A DNA stretch of 27,766 bases from a bacterium (GTDB lineage: Bacteria; UBA9089; CG2-30-40-21; SBAY01), in NCBI GenBank assembly GCA_040757115.1, contig JBFLYA010000028.1:1-27766 (forward strand), given 5' to 3'. Of the stretch, positions 7,712-15,781 are shown one piece after another. The notes under the pieces are model-generated. The model was not told the DNA's origin. It made no database searches and saw only the letters and a program-made list of their open reading frames with translations. The number at the start of each line of letters is the position of its first letter. Within the stretch, counting starts at the first letter, position 1. A program made the position numbers and the translations under genes.

Positions 7712-8626
7712 ATGTATCCACTTATTATTATTGCCGGACCGACTGCGGTCGGTAAAACAGAATTAGCTCATCTGCTTGCTCAAAAATCAGGTGGAGAGAT
7801 TATCTCTGCTGATTCAAGACAGGTATATCGCTATATGGACATTGGCACGGCAAAACCTGATAAACTTCTCTGTCAGGAACTTCCATATCATTTGATAGAT
7901 ATCGTTTATCCAGATGAAAATTGGACTGTGGCTGACTTTAAAGAAAAAGCAGAGGAAACAATTACTAAGGTTCATTCGCACAAACGGTTTCCTTTCTTAG
8001 TTGGCGGCACAGGATTATACATCAAGGCAATCACTACTGGCCTTTTTCCCTCTCCAGCCCCTTCTGCGACTATTCGCCATAATCTTCAACTCCAGCTGAC
8101 CCAATTTGGCACCGCATACCTTTATGACAAACTTTGTCAGGTGGATAAAGAAAAGGCAGAAAAATTAAATCCAAATGATACCCGCAGAATAATTCGGGCA
8201 TTAGAAGTATTCTATCAAACAGGAATACCCATCTCTCAACTTCAACAGCATAAAACTCAGAAAAAAGATTATAATCTTATTATGATTTGTTTAAATAAAG
8301 AGCGTGATAAGTTATATTGTCAGATTAATGAACGGGTAGATAGGATGATAAAACAAGGATTTGTGGAGGAAGTCCAATCTTTACTTAAAATGGGTTATAA
8401 TGAAAATTTAATCGCTATGGAAGCCGTTGGGTATAAACAGATAATTAGTTATTTGAAAGGGGATTATGATTTAAATGAAACAATTGAAATGATAAAACAA
8501 CAAACACGAAATTTTGCCAAACGCCAGCTTACATGGTTTCGTGCAGAAAAAAGATTTACCTGGTTTTCACCGAAAGATAAAGATAAAATCTATGAGTTTA
8601 TTTTGAATTCACTAAAAATCAATTGA
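7712..8626 (+). CDS. miaA: tRNA dimethylallyltransferase MiaA
   Basis: It transfers the dimethylallyl group from DMAPP to N6 of A37 in tRNAs reading UNN codons. The P-loop GPTAVGKT is at residues 9-16, followed by SADSRQVYRYMDIGTAKPD, VGGTGLYIKA, a segment NDTRRIIRALEV and the C-terminal KQQTRNFAKRQLTWFR. The length of 304 residues is normal. It starts two bases after the nitroreductase stop and probably shares its transcript. The -35 box of the queD promoter overlaps its TGA stop codon. Confidence 0.97.
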   Translation: MYPLIIIAGPTAVGKTELAHLLAQKSGGEIISADSRQVYRYMDIGTAKPDKLLCQELPYHLIDIVYPDENWTVADFKEKAEETITKVHSHKRFPFLVGGTGLYIKAITTGLFPSPAPSATIRHNLQLQLTQFGTAYLYDKLCQVDKEKAEKLNPNDTRRIIRALEVFYQTGIPISQLQQHKTQKKDYNLIMICLNKERDKLYCQINERVDRMIKQGFVEEVQSLLKMGYNENLIAMEAVGYKQIISYLKGDYDLNETIEMIKQQTRNFAKRQLTWFRAEKRFTWFSPKDKDKIYEFILNSLKIN

Positions 8627-8651
8627 CATCTTAAGATGTTTGTGTTATATT
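8623..8651 (+). promoter_or_regulatory. Near-consensus promoter of queD, overlapping the miaA stop
   Basis: TTGACA (8623-8628) is followed by a 17-bp spacer and TATATT (8646-8651). The predicted start of transcription near 8658 coincides with the queD ATG, again suggesting a leaderless mRNA. Confidence 0.68.
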
Positions 8652-8657
8652 AATTTT

Positions 8658-9041
8658 ATGTATCGAGTAAGAGTTGAGGCACAATTTTGTGCCGCACATA
8701 AAATAATAGGTCATCAAGATAAATGCTCCAAACTCCATGGACATAATTGGAATGTAGAAGTAATTGTGAGCAATGATAAACTAAATAAATCAGGGATGAT
8801 TATCGATTTTGATGAATTAAAAGAGTGGACGAAAAAGGTCATTGAACCTTTAGACCATCAAAATCTGAACGAACTAAAACCTTTTTCAAATTCAAGCCCA
8901 ACCGCAGAGGCAATTGCCCAATATCTTTATCTTGAACTACAAAAATTATTGAGTCAAGTCAAACTTGAAGAGGTAAAGGTCTGGGAAACGCCCACCTGCT
9001 GGGCATCTTATTCAAGGCAGGATTTTTATGGAGGCGAATGA
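8658..9041 (+). CDS. queD: 6-carboxytetrahydropterin synthase QueD (PTPS family)
   Basis: The 127-residue protein has the zinc ligands H14 (FCAAH) and H27/H29 (KLHGH), the catalytic Cys of DKCSKLHGHN at residue 23, and a C-terminal VKVWETPTCWASY carrying the conserved Glu. It converts 7,8-dihydroneopterin triphosphate to 6-carboxy-tetrahydropterin in queuosine/7-deazaguanine synthesis. I place the start at ATG 8658, where family homology begins; a TTG at 8640 would lie inside the promoter. No other queuosine genes are in the window, although miaA upstream also serves tRNA modification. It overlaps the next gene by four bases (ATGA). Confidence 0.93.
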   Translation: MYRVRVEAQFCAAHKIIGHQDKCSKLHGHNWNVEVIVSNDKLNKSGMIIDFDELKEWTKKVIEPLDHQNLNELKPFSNSSPTAEAIAQYLYLELQKLLSQVKLEEVKVWETPTCWASYSRQDFYGGE

Positions 9042-9238
9042 TGAGAGAATGTAATGTTGCCCAGAATAAAAAAGGGTGCACTTGCACCTATGACCCCTGT
9101 CCTCGGAAGGGTATTTGTTGCGAATGTATTCAATACCACTGGCGTATGAAACAACTACCAGGCTGTTTATTTCCACCAAATGTTGAAAGAACTTATGATA
9201 GGTCAATAGAAAAATTTATCCAGACATATCAAAGGTAG
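9038..9238 (+). CDS. Small Cys-rich protein, DUF6485-like
   Basis: The 66-residue protein has seven cysteines in CTCTYDPCPRKGICCEC plus C5 and a C near LPGCLFP. The C-x-C-x4-C-x5-CC-x-C arrangement and the tail ERTYDRSIEKFI resemble DUF6485, a small conserved protein of unknown function that probably binds a metal. The start overlaps queD (ATGATG at 9038), so it is translated from the same message. It may be a metal-linked accessory to its neighbours, but nothing in the sequence shows this. Confidence 0.78.
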   Translation: MMRECNVAQNKKGCTCTYDPCPRKGICCECIQYHWRMKQLPGCLFPPNVERTYDRSIEKFIQTYQR

Positions 9239-9243
9239 AAGTA

Positions 9244-9560
9244 AATAAATGAAAATAAAAGGTAACTGTTCACCGCAGAGACACAGAGACGCAGAGAAAA
9301 AAATTAAAATCTATGGATGAGACGCTTAACATCCCCGGGCAAGCTCTTGAGTACAACAACATTAAACTTGCCCTGATGAAAATCAGGAATGGATTAACAA
9401 ATCTGGCTTGTCTGCTGAACATTCGGCAAGCAGGTCATAAGTATTTCAATGTCTGCATCAATAATCTTTTATGTGATCTAATTTATTTTTATGTTTTCTC
9501 TGTTCCTCTGCGTCTCTGCGGTAAATTACCACCTGAATTTTTCTACCGGAGGGAAGAACT
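9244..9560. repeat. Copy 1 of a duplicated repeat and gene-leader segment
   Basis: No gene is visible. The block aligns with 21998-22311. It starts with GGTAACTGTTCACCGCAGAG and closes with TCCTCTGCGTCTCTGCGG, forming an imperfect inverted repeat. It lacks the CCTGAACGATTACG right end that copy 2 has, apparently by deletion, and then joins the leader and GGAGGG ribosome site of the following gene. Confidence 0.7.
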
Positions 9561-9947
9561 ATGCCAGAAAAGTTGTTGCTCGGTCAAATATTGGTAGAGG
9601 AAGGAGTGCTAACGAAAGAAGAACTCCATCAGGCATTGTTAGAGCAAAAGAAGTCTAACAAAAGATTAGGAAGAATATTGGTTGATTTGGGGTTTCTATC
9701 AGAAGAAATAATAATAGACCATTTAACTCATCAAATCACGGATATTTTGGAAGAATGTGAGGATATTACTTCTCATTTAGTCCGGAAATCACACGAGTTA
9801 ATTAGAGAAAAACCCATAATTTATAAAAAAACTCCATTTAATCCATATCTTTCTGAATACACCTTGAGCCATTCAAGATACCTCTTGCGGTCTTCGTCTC
9901 CAAAAAATATATCCTCTCTCCTGTTACCTCGTTGGGTTACATGGTAA
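9561..9947 (+). pseudogene. Truncated GspE-N/HEPN-like gene fused to antisense REP-transposase sequence
   Basis: Residues 1 to about 92 are almost identical to the protein at 22312-22980, differing at E21/Q and near the junction. They form a GspE/MshE N-terminal domain (LLLGQILVEEGVLTKE, GRILVDLGFLSEE). At about 9837 the frame passes into the reverse complement of the REP transposase 5' region, adding about 36 meaningless residues. The HEPN-like C-terminal half is lost. The junction has a short shared TTTA. The ribosome site (CCGGAGGGAAG) is intact, so a chimeric 128-residue protein could still be made. Confidence 0.75.
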
Positions 9948-10045
9948 GGAATGTTTTCTATCATTATTCTCGCTACCCGTGGCATAATACCTTATATTAT
10001 ATAACTCCGGAAGCTAAAATGTCAAGATAATTGTGTGCGTCCCCC
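9837..10045 (-). mobile_element. Inverted 5' fragment of the REP transposase element
   Basis: The reverse complement of this stretch matches 6287-6497: the end GGGGACGCACAC, the promoter TTGACA, the start ATGCCACGGGTAGCGAG and about 45 codons. This copy keeps TATAAT 18 bp after TTGACA, while the longer copy at 6339 lacks 8 bp (ATATAATA) there. Only the left part of the element is present. Confidence 0.82.
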
Positions 10046-10097
10046 ATTTTCACACACATTTTCAACCAAAATGTCAAGATAATTGTGTGCGTCCCCA
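10017..10097 (+). repeat. Tandem pair of element-end sequences
   Basis: The end motif, from AAAATGTCAAGATAATTG to GTGTGCGTCCCC, occurs twice with a 52-bp period (10017-10044 and 10069-10096). A CACACACATTTTCAACC spacer lies between the copies. The first copy is the end of the inverted REP fragment. Confidence 0.7.
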
Positions 10098-10187
10098 TTT
10101 TCAACCCTGTTAATCCAATTCACCCCTTTCAATGGCAATATTATCAAGCCATTACCTCTGGTGGTGGTAATTTGACTACTGTCTATT
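10098..10187. other. Short intergenic stretch with possible coding relic
   Basis: A plus-strand frame here reads PFQWQYYQAITSGGGNLTTV and then YFIPLPVTQ before running antisense into hdrBC. It looks protein-like but has no ribosome site and no family I recognise. It may be a relic cut off by the REP fragment. Confidence 0.25.
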
Positions 10188-11420
10188 TTATTCCATTACC
10201 AGTGACTCAGCTATTATTTGCCAGATATATTTGACCTCAATATCGAGATTGTATTTGGGTTTCAATCCTCGCAGTATCTGGTCGCGGCAGTTGGAGCAGC
10301 CAACTACAACTACTTCAGCCCCGGAGTTTTTTATAGCTTCAGCCTTTTTGCGGCCATAGTAATTTCGCTCTTCTTTGTATGGCCCTGCCCAGGCACCGCC
10401 ACCCGCTCCACAGCAGAATGAATTGGCTCTGGTTGGATGCATCTCGACAAAATTATCTGTGCATTGTTCAAGAATCCACCGCGGTTCATCATACTTACCC
10501 TGGCCAAAGAACTGCTCTGCTACCCGTCCGTGCTTGCAGGAATCATGCCAGGTATGGAGTTTAGTATTCTTGCTCTTGTCAACCTTTATCCTGCCTTGCT
10601 TCAGGTATTCGATGATAATATCGTAGATGTAAAGATAATCAATGCTTAAATTCGCATCCTTTCCTTTCCATTTCTCAAGACCTAACCGGCAGCCAAAAGA
10701 ACCACCGCCGCAATCAGGCAGAATTAGCCGTTTGATATTGTGTTTTTTGACAAAGTCAATCTTTCTTCGGGCTAAGGTCATAGAAGCTTCCTCGTTGGCA
10801 GTAAAAAGCCCCCAATCCACTGCCTCCCAGTTATCTTTGGGAATAGTCCAGTCTGCACCAGAGGCATAAAATATCTTCCAGTACCATTTCATATCATCCG
10901 AATCTGCCGAAATCTCTTTGGAATTAGGGTAAAAGGCAACATCAGCACCATCTTTGTCTATGGGAAGCTTAAAATCAGCAAACCCTTCTTCTTCTCGCAG
11001 TTCTTCCTCAACCATTTCTAAAACCTGGAAATATACCGCTTCAGGAATACCCATATTATTTCCAGTAGCCAGCGCCTTTTCTGTCCCCTTATGTAGCACC
11101 CCAGGCACCTTATCCCTGGGCCTAAGAGCCTTCATTAATTCCATTATGTGAACAATGTCAACCTTCATTGGGCAAGCATACATACATCTTCCACAAATGG
11201 TGCAAACCCAGGGGAATTTGGAGTCAACTACTTCATCCACCATCCCGTAAACTAACTTCCGCAGAACCTTACGGATATCCCATCCTTCAAGGTCACCCAA
11301 AATCCCTGAAACCGCACAACCTCCGGCACATGTCCCGCAAGTTAAGCAAGTATTTAAGTCTGCATGTTGCAAAATCTCTTTAATCTCCTCAGATACCTTT
11401 TTGGGTTGAATAGATTCCAT
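10188..11420 (-). CDS. HdrC-HdrB fusion (HdrD-like) heterodisulfide-reductase subunit
   Basis: Two ferredoxin-type [4Fe-4S] motifs lie at the N-terminus: C25-x2-C28-x2-C31-x3-C35 and C73-x2-C76-x2-C79-x3-C83, the HdrC part. The C-terminal half has HDSCKHGR, FCCGAGGGAW and GCSNCRD, a CCG cysteine set of the kind that binds a noncubane [4Fe-4S] cluster in HdrB. A first CCG-like region (LPDCGGGSFGCRLG) is degenerate. The order resembles HdrD or the BamD/GlpC-like group. It probably takes electrons from the HdrA proteins to reduce a disulfide or other acceptor. It is last in the operon, 30 bp after mvhD1, with the ribosome site AGGAGGT. No membrane segment is visible. Confidence 0.87.
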   Translation of the reverse strand: MESIQPKKVSEEIKEILQHADLNTCLTCGTCAGGCAVSGILGDLEGWDIRKVLRKLVYGMVDEVVDSKFPWVCTICGRCMYACPMKVDIVHIMELMKALRPRDKVPGVLHKGTEKALATGNNMGIPEAVYFQVLEMVEEELREEEGFADFKLPIDKDGADVAFYPNSKEISADSDDMKWYWKIFYASGADWTIPKDNWEAVDWGLFTANEEASMTLARRKIDFVKKHNIKRLILPDCGGGSFGCRLGLEKWKGKDANLSIDYLYIYDIIIEYLKQGRIKVDKSKNTKLHTWHDSCKHGRVAEQFFGQGKYDEPRWILEQCTDNFVEMHPTRANSFCCGAGGGAWAGPYKEERNYYGRKKAEAIKNSGAEVVVVGCSNCRDQILRGLKPKYNLDIEVKYIWQIIAESLVME

Positions 11421-11435
11421 CTCTAAACCTCCTGA

Positions 11436-11456
11436 TTTTAAATATAGGACTTATTT
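11436..11456. repeat. Copy of a duplicated intergenic segment (mvhD1-hdrBC)
   Basis: ATTTTAAATATAGGACTTATT here recurs at 11879-11899. Read on the minus strand, each copy leads into an AGGAGGT- or AGAGGT-type ribosome site. See the matching finding. Confidence 0.8.
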
Positions 11457-11864
11457 TTTTAACGGGTTTGGACCCAGGTTTCGTATCCTCTCAGTCATCT
11501 CCCGGGCAACCTCAGCGAACTTAGGCCCCATAGAAGCGCTCATATTATACATCTCCAGCCTCTTTCCATCAATACCAATCTCATCCAGCAATTTTTTAGC
11601 CCTGGCTACCCGCCGTTTAGCTTTGATATTTCCATCTATAAAATGGCAGTTGCCTTCAAGACAACCAGCCACATACACTCCATCAGCCCCATCCTCAAAT
11701 GCTTTGAGCAGATATAAAATATCCACCTTGCCGGTGCAGGGCAGCTTAATTATCTTGACATTCGCCGGATAATTAAGTCTCATCGAGCCGGCTAAGTCAG
11801 CGGCTCCATAGGCACAGTAATGACAGCAAAAAGCAACTATCTCCGGTTCGAATTGTTCACTCAT
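11451..11864 (-). CDS. mvhD: MvhD/FlpD-family iron-sulfur electron-transfer subunit
   Basis: The 137-residue protein matches the MvhD (hydrogenase delta subunit) domain: IVAFCCHYCAYGAADLAG, IKLPCTGKVDILYLLKAFE and VAGCLEGNCHFIDGN. These conserved cysteines bind an iron-sulfur cluster, [2Fe-2S] in characterised MvhD. In methanogens MvhD links a hydrogenase or formate dehydrogenase to HdrA; here no such enzyme is encoded nearby. It lies between hdrA1 (16 bp upstream) and hdrBC (30 bp downstream) and is likely part of the same complex. Its length is the compact, single-domain form. Confidence 0.9.
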   Translation of the reverse strand: MSEQFEPEIVAFCCHYCAYGAADLAGSMRLNYPANVKIIKLPCTGKVDILYLLKAFEDGADGVYVAGCLEGNCHFIDGNIKAKRRVARAKKLLDEIGIDGKRLEMYNMSASMGPKFAEVAREMTERIRNLGPNPLKK

Positions 11865-11878
11865 ATTTCACCTCTTAA

Positions 11879-11899
11879 TTTTAAATATAGGACTTATTA
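11879..11899. repeat. Copy of a duplicated intergenic segment (hdrA1-mvhD1)
   Basis: Same 21-bp word as at 11436-11456. In this copy it encodes the last residues of HdrA1 (FNKSYI-stop). Confidence 0.8.
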
Positions 11900-14800
11900 A
11901 ACATTGCATCTACTTTAGCCAGTATCTGCGGATCGCGGTAGTGCATCAGTTGAATCGCCTTAGCCGGACATTCTGAGGCACATATCCCACATCCCTGACA
12001 TTTAGCTGCCTCAATCTCTGCTACCCCAGCCTTACTTATAAACGGCACATCGTAAGGACACATTCGGACACAGGTCAGGCAGGCAACACATTTTTTCTCA
12101 TCAACCCACGAGACAACCCCACCGGTTTCTAAATAATCCTTTGAGAGAATCGTTGCGGCTCGACCAGCCGCTGCCTGGGCTTGAGCGATGGATTCCTCAA
12201 TTAGCTTGGGCGAATGTGCCAGACCACATAAAAACATACCCTCATTGGCAAAATCTACCGGCCTCAGCTTCATATGTGCCTCAAGGAAGAATCTATCAGC
12301 CGTAAGGGTTACCTTCAAAAGTGGAGCCAGCCTTTCGTTCTCCGGATGCGAGACAATCGCCGGGGCAAGTACCACTATATCAGGCTTTAACACCACCTCC
12401 GCACCCAATATTGGGTCTTTCACCTGCACCTGTAAGCCCCCATCATTAGTCACTACAGGCTTTGCCTCTTCACCGTATCGAATAAATTTCACCCCAGCCT
12501 GGCGAGCCTGGTAGTAGTATTCCTCCCGAAAACCGTATGTCCTGATGTCCCTGTAGAGGATGTATATATCTGCCTGCGGATTTTGTTCCTTAATCTTCAG
12601 CGCATTCTTGACCGCCTGACTACAGCAGATTCGACTGCAATACAGCCTGTCCTTTTCCCGCGAGCCAACGCACTGAATCATAACTACGGGATTCGGGACT
12701 CGGAACTCGGAACTCTGGATAGATAGTCGCTCTTCCAGTTCTCGTTGGGTAATCACCCGCTCATCCTGACCGTATAGATACTCTGCTGGTTTCGACTCTA
12801 CCCCACCAGTAGCTACAATTACCACCCCATGCTCTATTTTTCTGACTTCTGACTCGGGGCACCCGCTTGCGGGTCGTCTGACTCCTGAATTAAAATGTCC
12901 TACATGCCCGGATACCTCTTTTACCTCACTTTGCAGATGCAGCTTAATTAACCGGTGGTTTTGCACCTTCTCCTGCAGAGACTTCAACAATTCTTGAGGG
13001 TTCTCACCCTCTAAGGTAAAGTGGATATGTCGCAGGTTGCCGCCCAGTTCATCTTCCCGTTCGACCAATTCAACCTCAAACCCTTGATTTGCCAGGGATA
13101 AGCTGGCAACCATCCCGGAAAGTCCACCACCAATAACCAATGCCCTTGGGGTAATCTTCATTGGGATAGTGTAAAGTGGTTCAAGTAGAGCGGCTCGGCC
13201 AACAGCCATTCTCACTAATTCCTTTGCCTTTTCAGTTGCGGCTTGGGGATTTGAGGCATGGACCCAGGAGCATTGGTCACGAATATTAGCCATCTCAAAA
13301 AGGTATTTATTCAAACCAGCCATGCGGATAGTATCCTGGAATAAGGGTTCATGTGTTCGCGGTGTGCAGGAAGCTACAATAACCCGATTTAGTTGTTTTT
13401 CTTCAATAATCTCCCGTATCCTTGCCTGGGTATCCTGAGAGCAGGTATAGAGGTTATATTCAGCATATTCCACATTTGGCAAGCCAGCCGCATATTCAGT
13501 AACCGCTGGTACATCTACCACCCCGGCGATATTTATGCCACATTTACAAATAAAAACGCCTATCCTCGGCTCAAGTCCCTGGACATCCTTTTCTGGTGGG
13601 TATTCTTTTTTGATAACCTCACTACCTCTTGTCGAAGCAAGCAATTCACCGGCACAAGCCGCTACACCGCTTGCCTCCATCACTGTAGAGGGAATATCCT
13701 TTGGTTCCTGAAAGGCTCCAGCCACATAAATGCCGTCTCGTGAGCTGGCCATTGGCTTAAAACTACTGGTCTGGCAAAAGCCATATTGGTTTAACCCAAT
13801 TTCCAGCCGCTCGCTGAGTTCAACTACTGCCCTGGGCGGCTTGAAACCAACCGAAAGCACAACCATATCAAACTCTTCCTCACACAGAGTCCCATCCTCA
13901 TCTGTCCAAACAAGCCTTAAATTGTCATCCTTGTCCGGGTCAATGGTATGAATCCTGGAACGAACAAACCGGACGCTATTGTCATTTTTAGCCCGATTGT
14001 AATAATCCTCAAATCCCTTGCCAAAGGTGCGCATATCCATATAAAAGATGGTTGTTTCCAATCCTTCTTCCCGGAGATGTTCTTTGGCAATGATTGCCTG
14101 TTTGATAGCATAGGTGCAGCAGACCGAAGAACAATATGGCTGTTCAACCCCTTTATCTCTTGAACCAACACATTGCAGCCAGGCAATCTTTTCTGGCATT
14201 TTGCCATCAGATGGTCTAAAGACATGTCCGCTATAGGGTCCAGAGGCAGAAAGGATGCGTTCAAACTCAAAGGAGGTTACCACATTGGGATATTTCCCAT
14301 AGCCATAGGTCTGTTTTAAAGCAGGATTAAATGATTCAATACCCGGGGCAAGAATAATTGCCCCAACCTTAATTTCTTTGACCCTTTCCTCATCAGCATA
14401 GGAAACTGCCTCTCGCAGACAAAGATTCTCACATAATCCACAGCCAATGCACTTTTGACGGTCAATAGTATAAGTTCGTGGAACCGCCTGAGGATACCTG
14501 ATGTAGATTGCCTTTCGTTCAGAAAGCCCCTGATTATGCTCATCTATGGCTTCAATCGGGCAGTGCTGAGCACATAACCCACAACCAGTGCACTTTTCGA
14601 CATCAATGTAGCGGGCATGCTTGACCACATCTACCTCAAAAGCCCCTGCCTCACCGCTTACCTTGCCTATTTCAGCATTGGTGATAATCTCAATATTAAG
14701 GTTTTGCCCACAGTCAACTAACTTGGGCGAGACAATACACATTGCACAATCATTGGTTGGAAAGGTCTTATCCAATTGAGCCATCACCCCACCAATAGCC

Positions 14801-14913
14801 GGGGTTTGCTCTAAGAGATAAACCTTGAAACCTGACTCTGATAGGTCTAAAGAGGTCTGAATCCCTCCTATTCCTCCACCAATAACTAATACTGAACCTA
14901 TCTTTTCAGCCAT
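11881..14913 (-). CDS. hdrA: HdrA1: double-FAD heterodisulfide reductase subunit A-like flavoprotein
   Basis: The 1010-residue protein is a tandem HdrA. Half one has an FAD motif GGGIGG (12-17), the HdrA signature TFPTNDCAMC (50-59), two [4Fe-4S] motifs (C108-111-114-118 and C155-158-161-165) and LQCVGSRD...YCSSVCC (247-266). A linker with ICKCGINIAGVVDV follows. Half two starts with a second FAD motif (GGGLSG, about 591), repeats IQCVGSRE...YCSRICC, and ends in two ferredoxin motifs (about 939-951 and 970-981). It is expected to be the bifurcating-FAD core of a soluble complex with MvhD and HdrBC; BamE of benzoyl-CoA reductase has similar architecture. Residues about 674-691 (RRPASGCPESEVRK region) derive from an in-frame palindromic repeat. 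The gene starts 20 bp after mvhD2. Confidence 0.92.
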   Translation of the reverse strand: MAEKIGSVLVIGGGIGGIQTSLDLSESGFKVYLLEQTPAIGGVMAQLDKTFPTNDCAMCIVSPKLVDCGQNLNIEIITNAEIGKVSGEAGAFEVDVVKHARYIDVEKCTGCGLCAQHCPIEAIDEHNQGLSERKAIYIRYPQAVPRTYTIDRQKCIGCGLCENLCLREAVSYADEERVKEIKVGAIILAPGIESFNPALKQTYGYGKYPNVVTSFEFERILSASGPYSGHVFRPSDGKMPEKIAWLQCVGSRDKGVEQPYCSSVCCTYAIKQAIIAKEHLREEGLETTIFYMDMRTFGKGFEDYYNRAKNDNSVRFVRSRIHTIDPDKDDNLRLVWTDEDGTLCEEEFDMVVLSVGFKPPRAVVELSERLEIGLNQYGFCQTSSFKPMASSRDGIYVAGAFQEPKDIPSTVMEASGVAACAGELLASTRGSEVIKKEYPPEKDVQGLEPRIGVFICKCGINIAGVVDVPAVTEYAAGLPNVEYAEYNLYTCSQDTQARIREIIEEKQLNRVIVASCTPRTHEPLFQDTIRMAGLNKYLFEMANIRDQCSWVHASNPQAATEKAKELVRMAVGRAALLEPLYTIPMKITPRALVIGGGLSGMVASLSLANQGFEVELVEREDELGGNLRHIHFTLEGENPQELLKSLQEKVQNHRLIKLHLQSEVKEVSGHVGHFNSGVRRPASGCPESEVRKIEHGVVIVATGGVESKPAEYLYGQDERVITQRELEERLSIQSSEFRVPNPVVMIQCVGSREKDRLYCSRICCSQAVKNALKIKEQNPQADIYILYRDIRTYGFREEYYYQARQAGVKFIRYGEEAKPVVTNDGGLQVQVKDPILGAEVVLKPDIVVLAPAIVSHPENERLAPLLKVTLTADRFFLEAHMKLRPVDFANEGMFLCGLAHSPKLIEESIAQAQAAAGRAATILSKDYLETGGVVSWVDEKKCVACLTCVRMCPYDVPFISKAGVAEIEAAKCQGCGICASECPAKAIQLMHYRDPQILAKVDAMFNKSYI
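12841..12892 (-). repeat. Palindromic repeat embedded in frame in hdrA1
   Basis: The stem ACCCGCTTGCGGGT (12861-12874) is flanked by TCTGACTTCTGACTC and TCTGACTCCTGA, the style of dispersed GAAGTCAGA repeats. It encodes about 18 residues between HdrA-like segments. An equivalent block lies in hdrA2 at 17033-17085. Confidence 0.7.
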
Positions 14914-14933
14914 TTATTCCTCCAGTAGAAAAT

Positions 14934-15695
14934 CTATGATACTTTGCTAAATCTCGGATACCGTTCCTTCATCCCTTGCAGATGAGCTATGCCATTATGC
15001 TCCATTTTAATCAGGAGTTTGAATGCCTGCCCTGGTGAAATTTCCAGAGACTTTGCTACTTCAATCGGGGTTAATGGGTTATCAGTAATTGCCCGGCTAA
15101 TTTCCTGCATCAAAACGCTTTCCTCGATATTCCTGTCCATCATCTCATCAAATCGTGCTTGTTCCACAACCTCATGATAGACATTCCCCTGGGTAATTAT
15201 TTCATATTCTTTGCCAGTAAGCCATCTTAGCCTCTCTGTTTCAGCTACCCCTAAAGCAATCTCCATCTTTTCCTCAAGGTTTTCCATTTCACTGATAGGT
15301 GGCAGGGCTTGAATCTGGTGAGTAAATTTTGTAACCACCTCAGCAAACCTCGCCCCTTCTGCGGCAGAAACCCAATCAAGTACAAATCGCTCAGATTCAA
15401 TCCCGGACATCTTGAGCACTTTATTTACAAACCGCATCTTGCGTTCTGCCTGATAATTGCCGGTCTGATAGTGGCAGTCTCCTGGATGACAGCCCAGGAC
15501 AAGTACCCCATCTGCTTTGGCTTTAAACGCCCGAAAGATAAAGACCGGGTCAATTCTGCCAGAACACATTACCCTGATTATTCGCAGGTTTGGCGGATAG
15601 TGGAAACGGGAAACCCCAGCCATATCTGCCCCCGCATACGCACACCAGTTGCATAAGAAACCAATTATCTTGGGGTTAGAATTTTTCACATTCAT
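14934..15695 (-). CDS. mvhD: MvhD-like subunit with C-terminal winged-helix-like extension
   Basis: Residues 9 to about 135 are an MvhD domain: IIGFLCNWCAYAGADMAG, IRVMCSGRIDPVFIFRAFKA and VLGCHPGDCHYQTGNY, with the expected cysteines. A further 120 residues follow. Its last part (ISRAITDNPLTPIEVAKSLE, ISPGQAFKLLIKMEHNG) looks like a winged helix-turn-helix. MvhD alone is about 140 residues, so this is a fusion or extended form. I chose ATG 15695 because it has AGGAG nine bases upstream and homology begins just after; an ATG at 15761 would add 22 unrelated residues. It heads the compact set mvhD2-hdrA1-mvhD1-hdrBC. The helix-turn-helix may be a protein-contact rather than a DNA-binding module. 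Confidence 0.86.
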   Translation of the reverse strand: MNVKNSNPKIIGFLCNWCAYAGADMAGVSRFHYPPNLRIIRVMCSGRIDPVFIFRAFKAKADGVLVLGCHPGDCHYQTGNYQAERKMRFVNKVLKMSGIESERFVLDWVSAAEGARFAEVVTKFTHQIQALPPISEMENLEEKMEIALGVAETERLRWLTGKEYEIITQGNVYHEVVEQARFDEMMDRNIEESVLMQEISRAITDNPLTPIEVAKSLEISPGQAFKLLIKMEHNGIAHLQGMKERYPRFSKVS

Positions 15696-15719
15696 AATGT
15701 TTGCTCCTTTAGAAAACGC

Positions 15720-15748
15720 TTGACATATCCAACAATATGTGATACAAT
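15720..15748 (+). promoter_or_regulatory. Promoter of the ribbon-helix-helix antitoxin-like gene
   Basis: TTGACA (15720-15725), 17 bp, then TACAAT (15743-15748), followed by a strong AAGGAGG ribosome site. An inverted AATATGT...ACATATT pair (about 15734-15763) spans the -10 and could be an autoregulatory operator; this last point is weak. Confidence 0.65.
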
Positions 15749-15781
15749 CGTAATACAACATATTAACAAGGAGGAAATAAA

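Noticed and set aside
9313-9597. 94-codon plus-strand open frame.
   Set aside because: It reads through the repeat element in a frame different from the real gene starting at 9561 and ends inside it.
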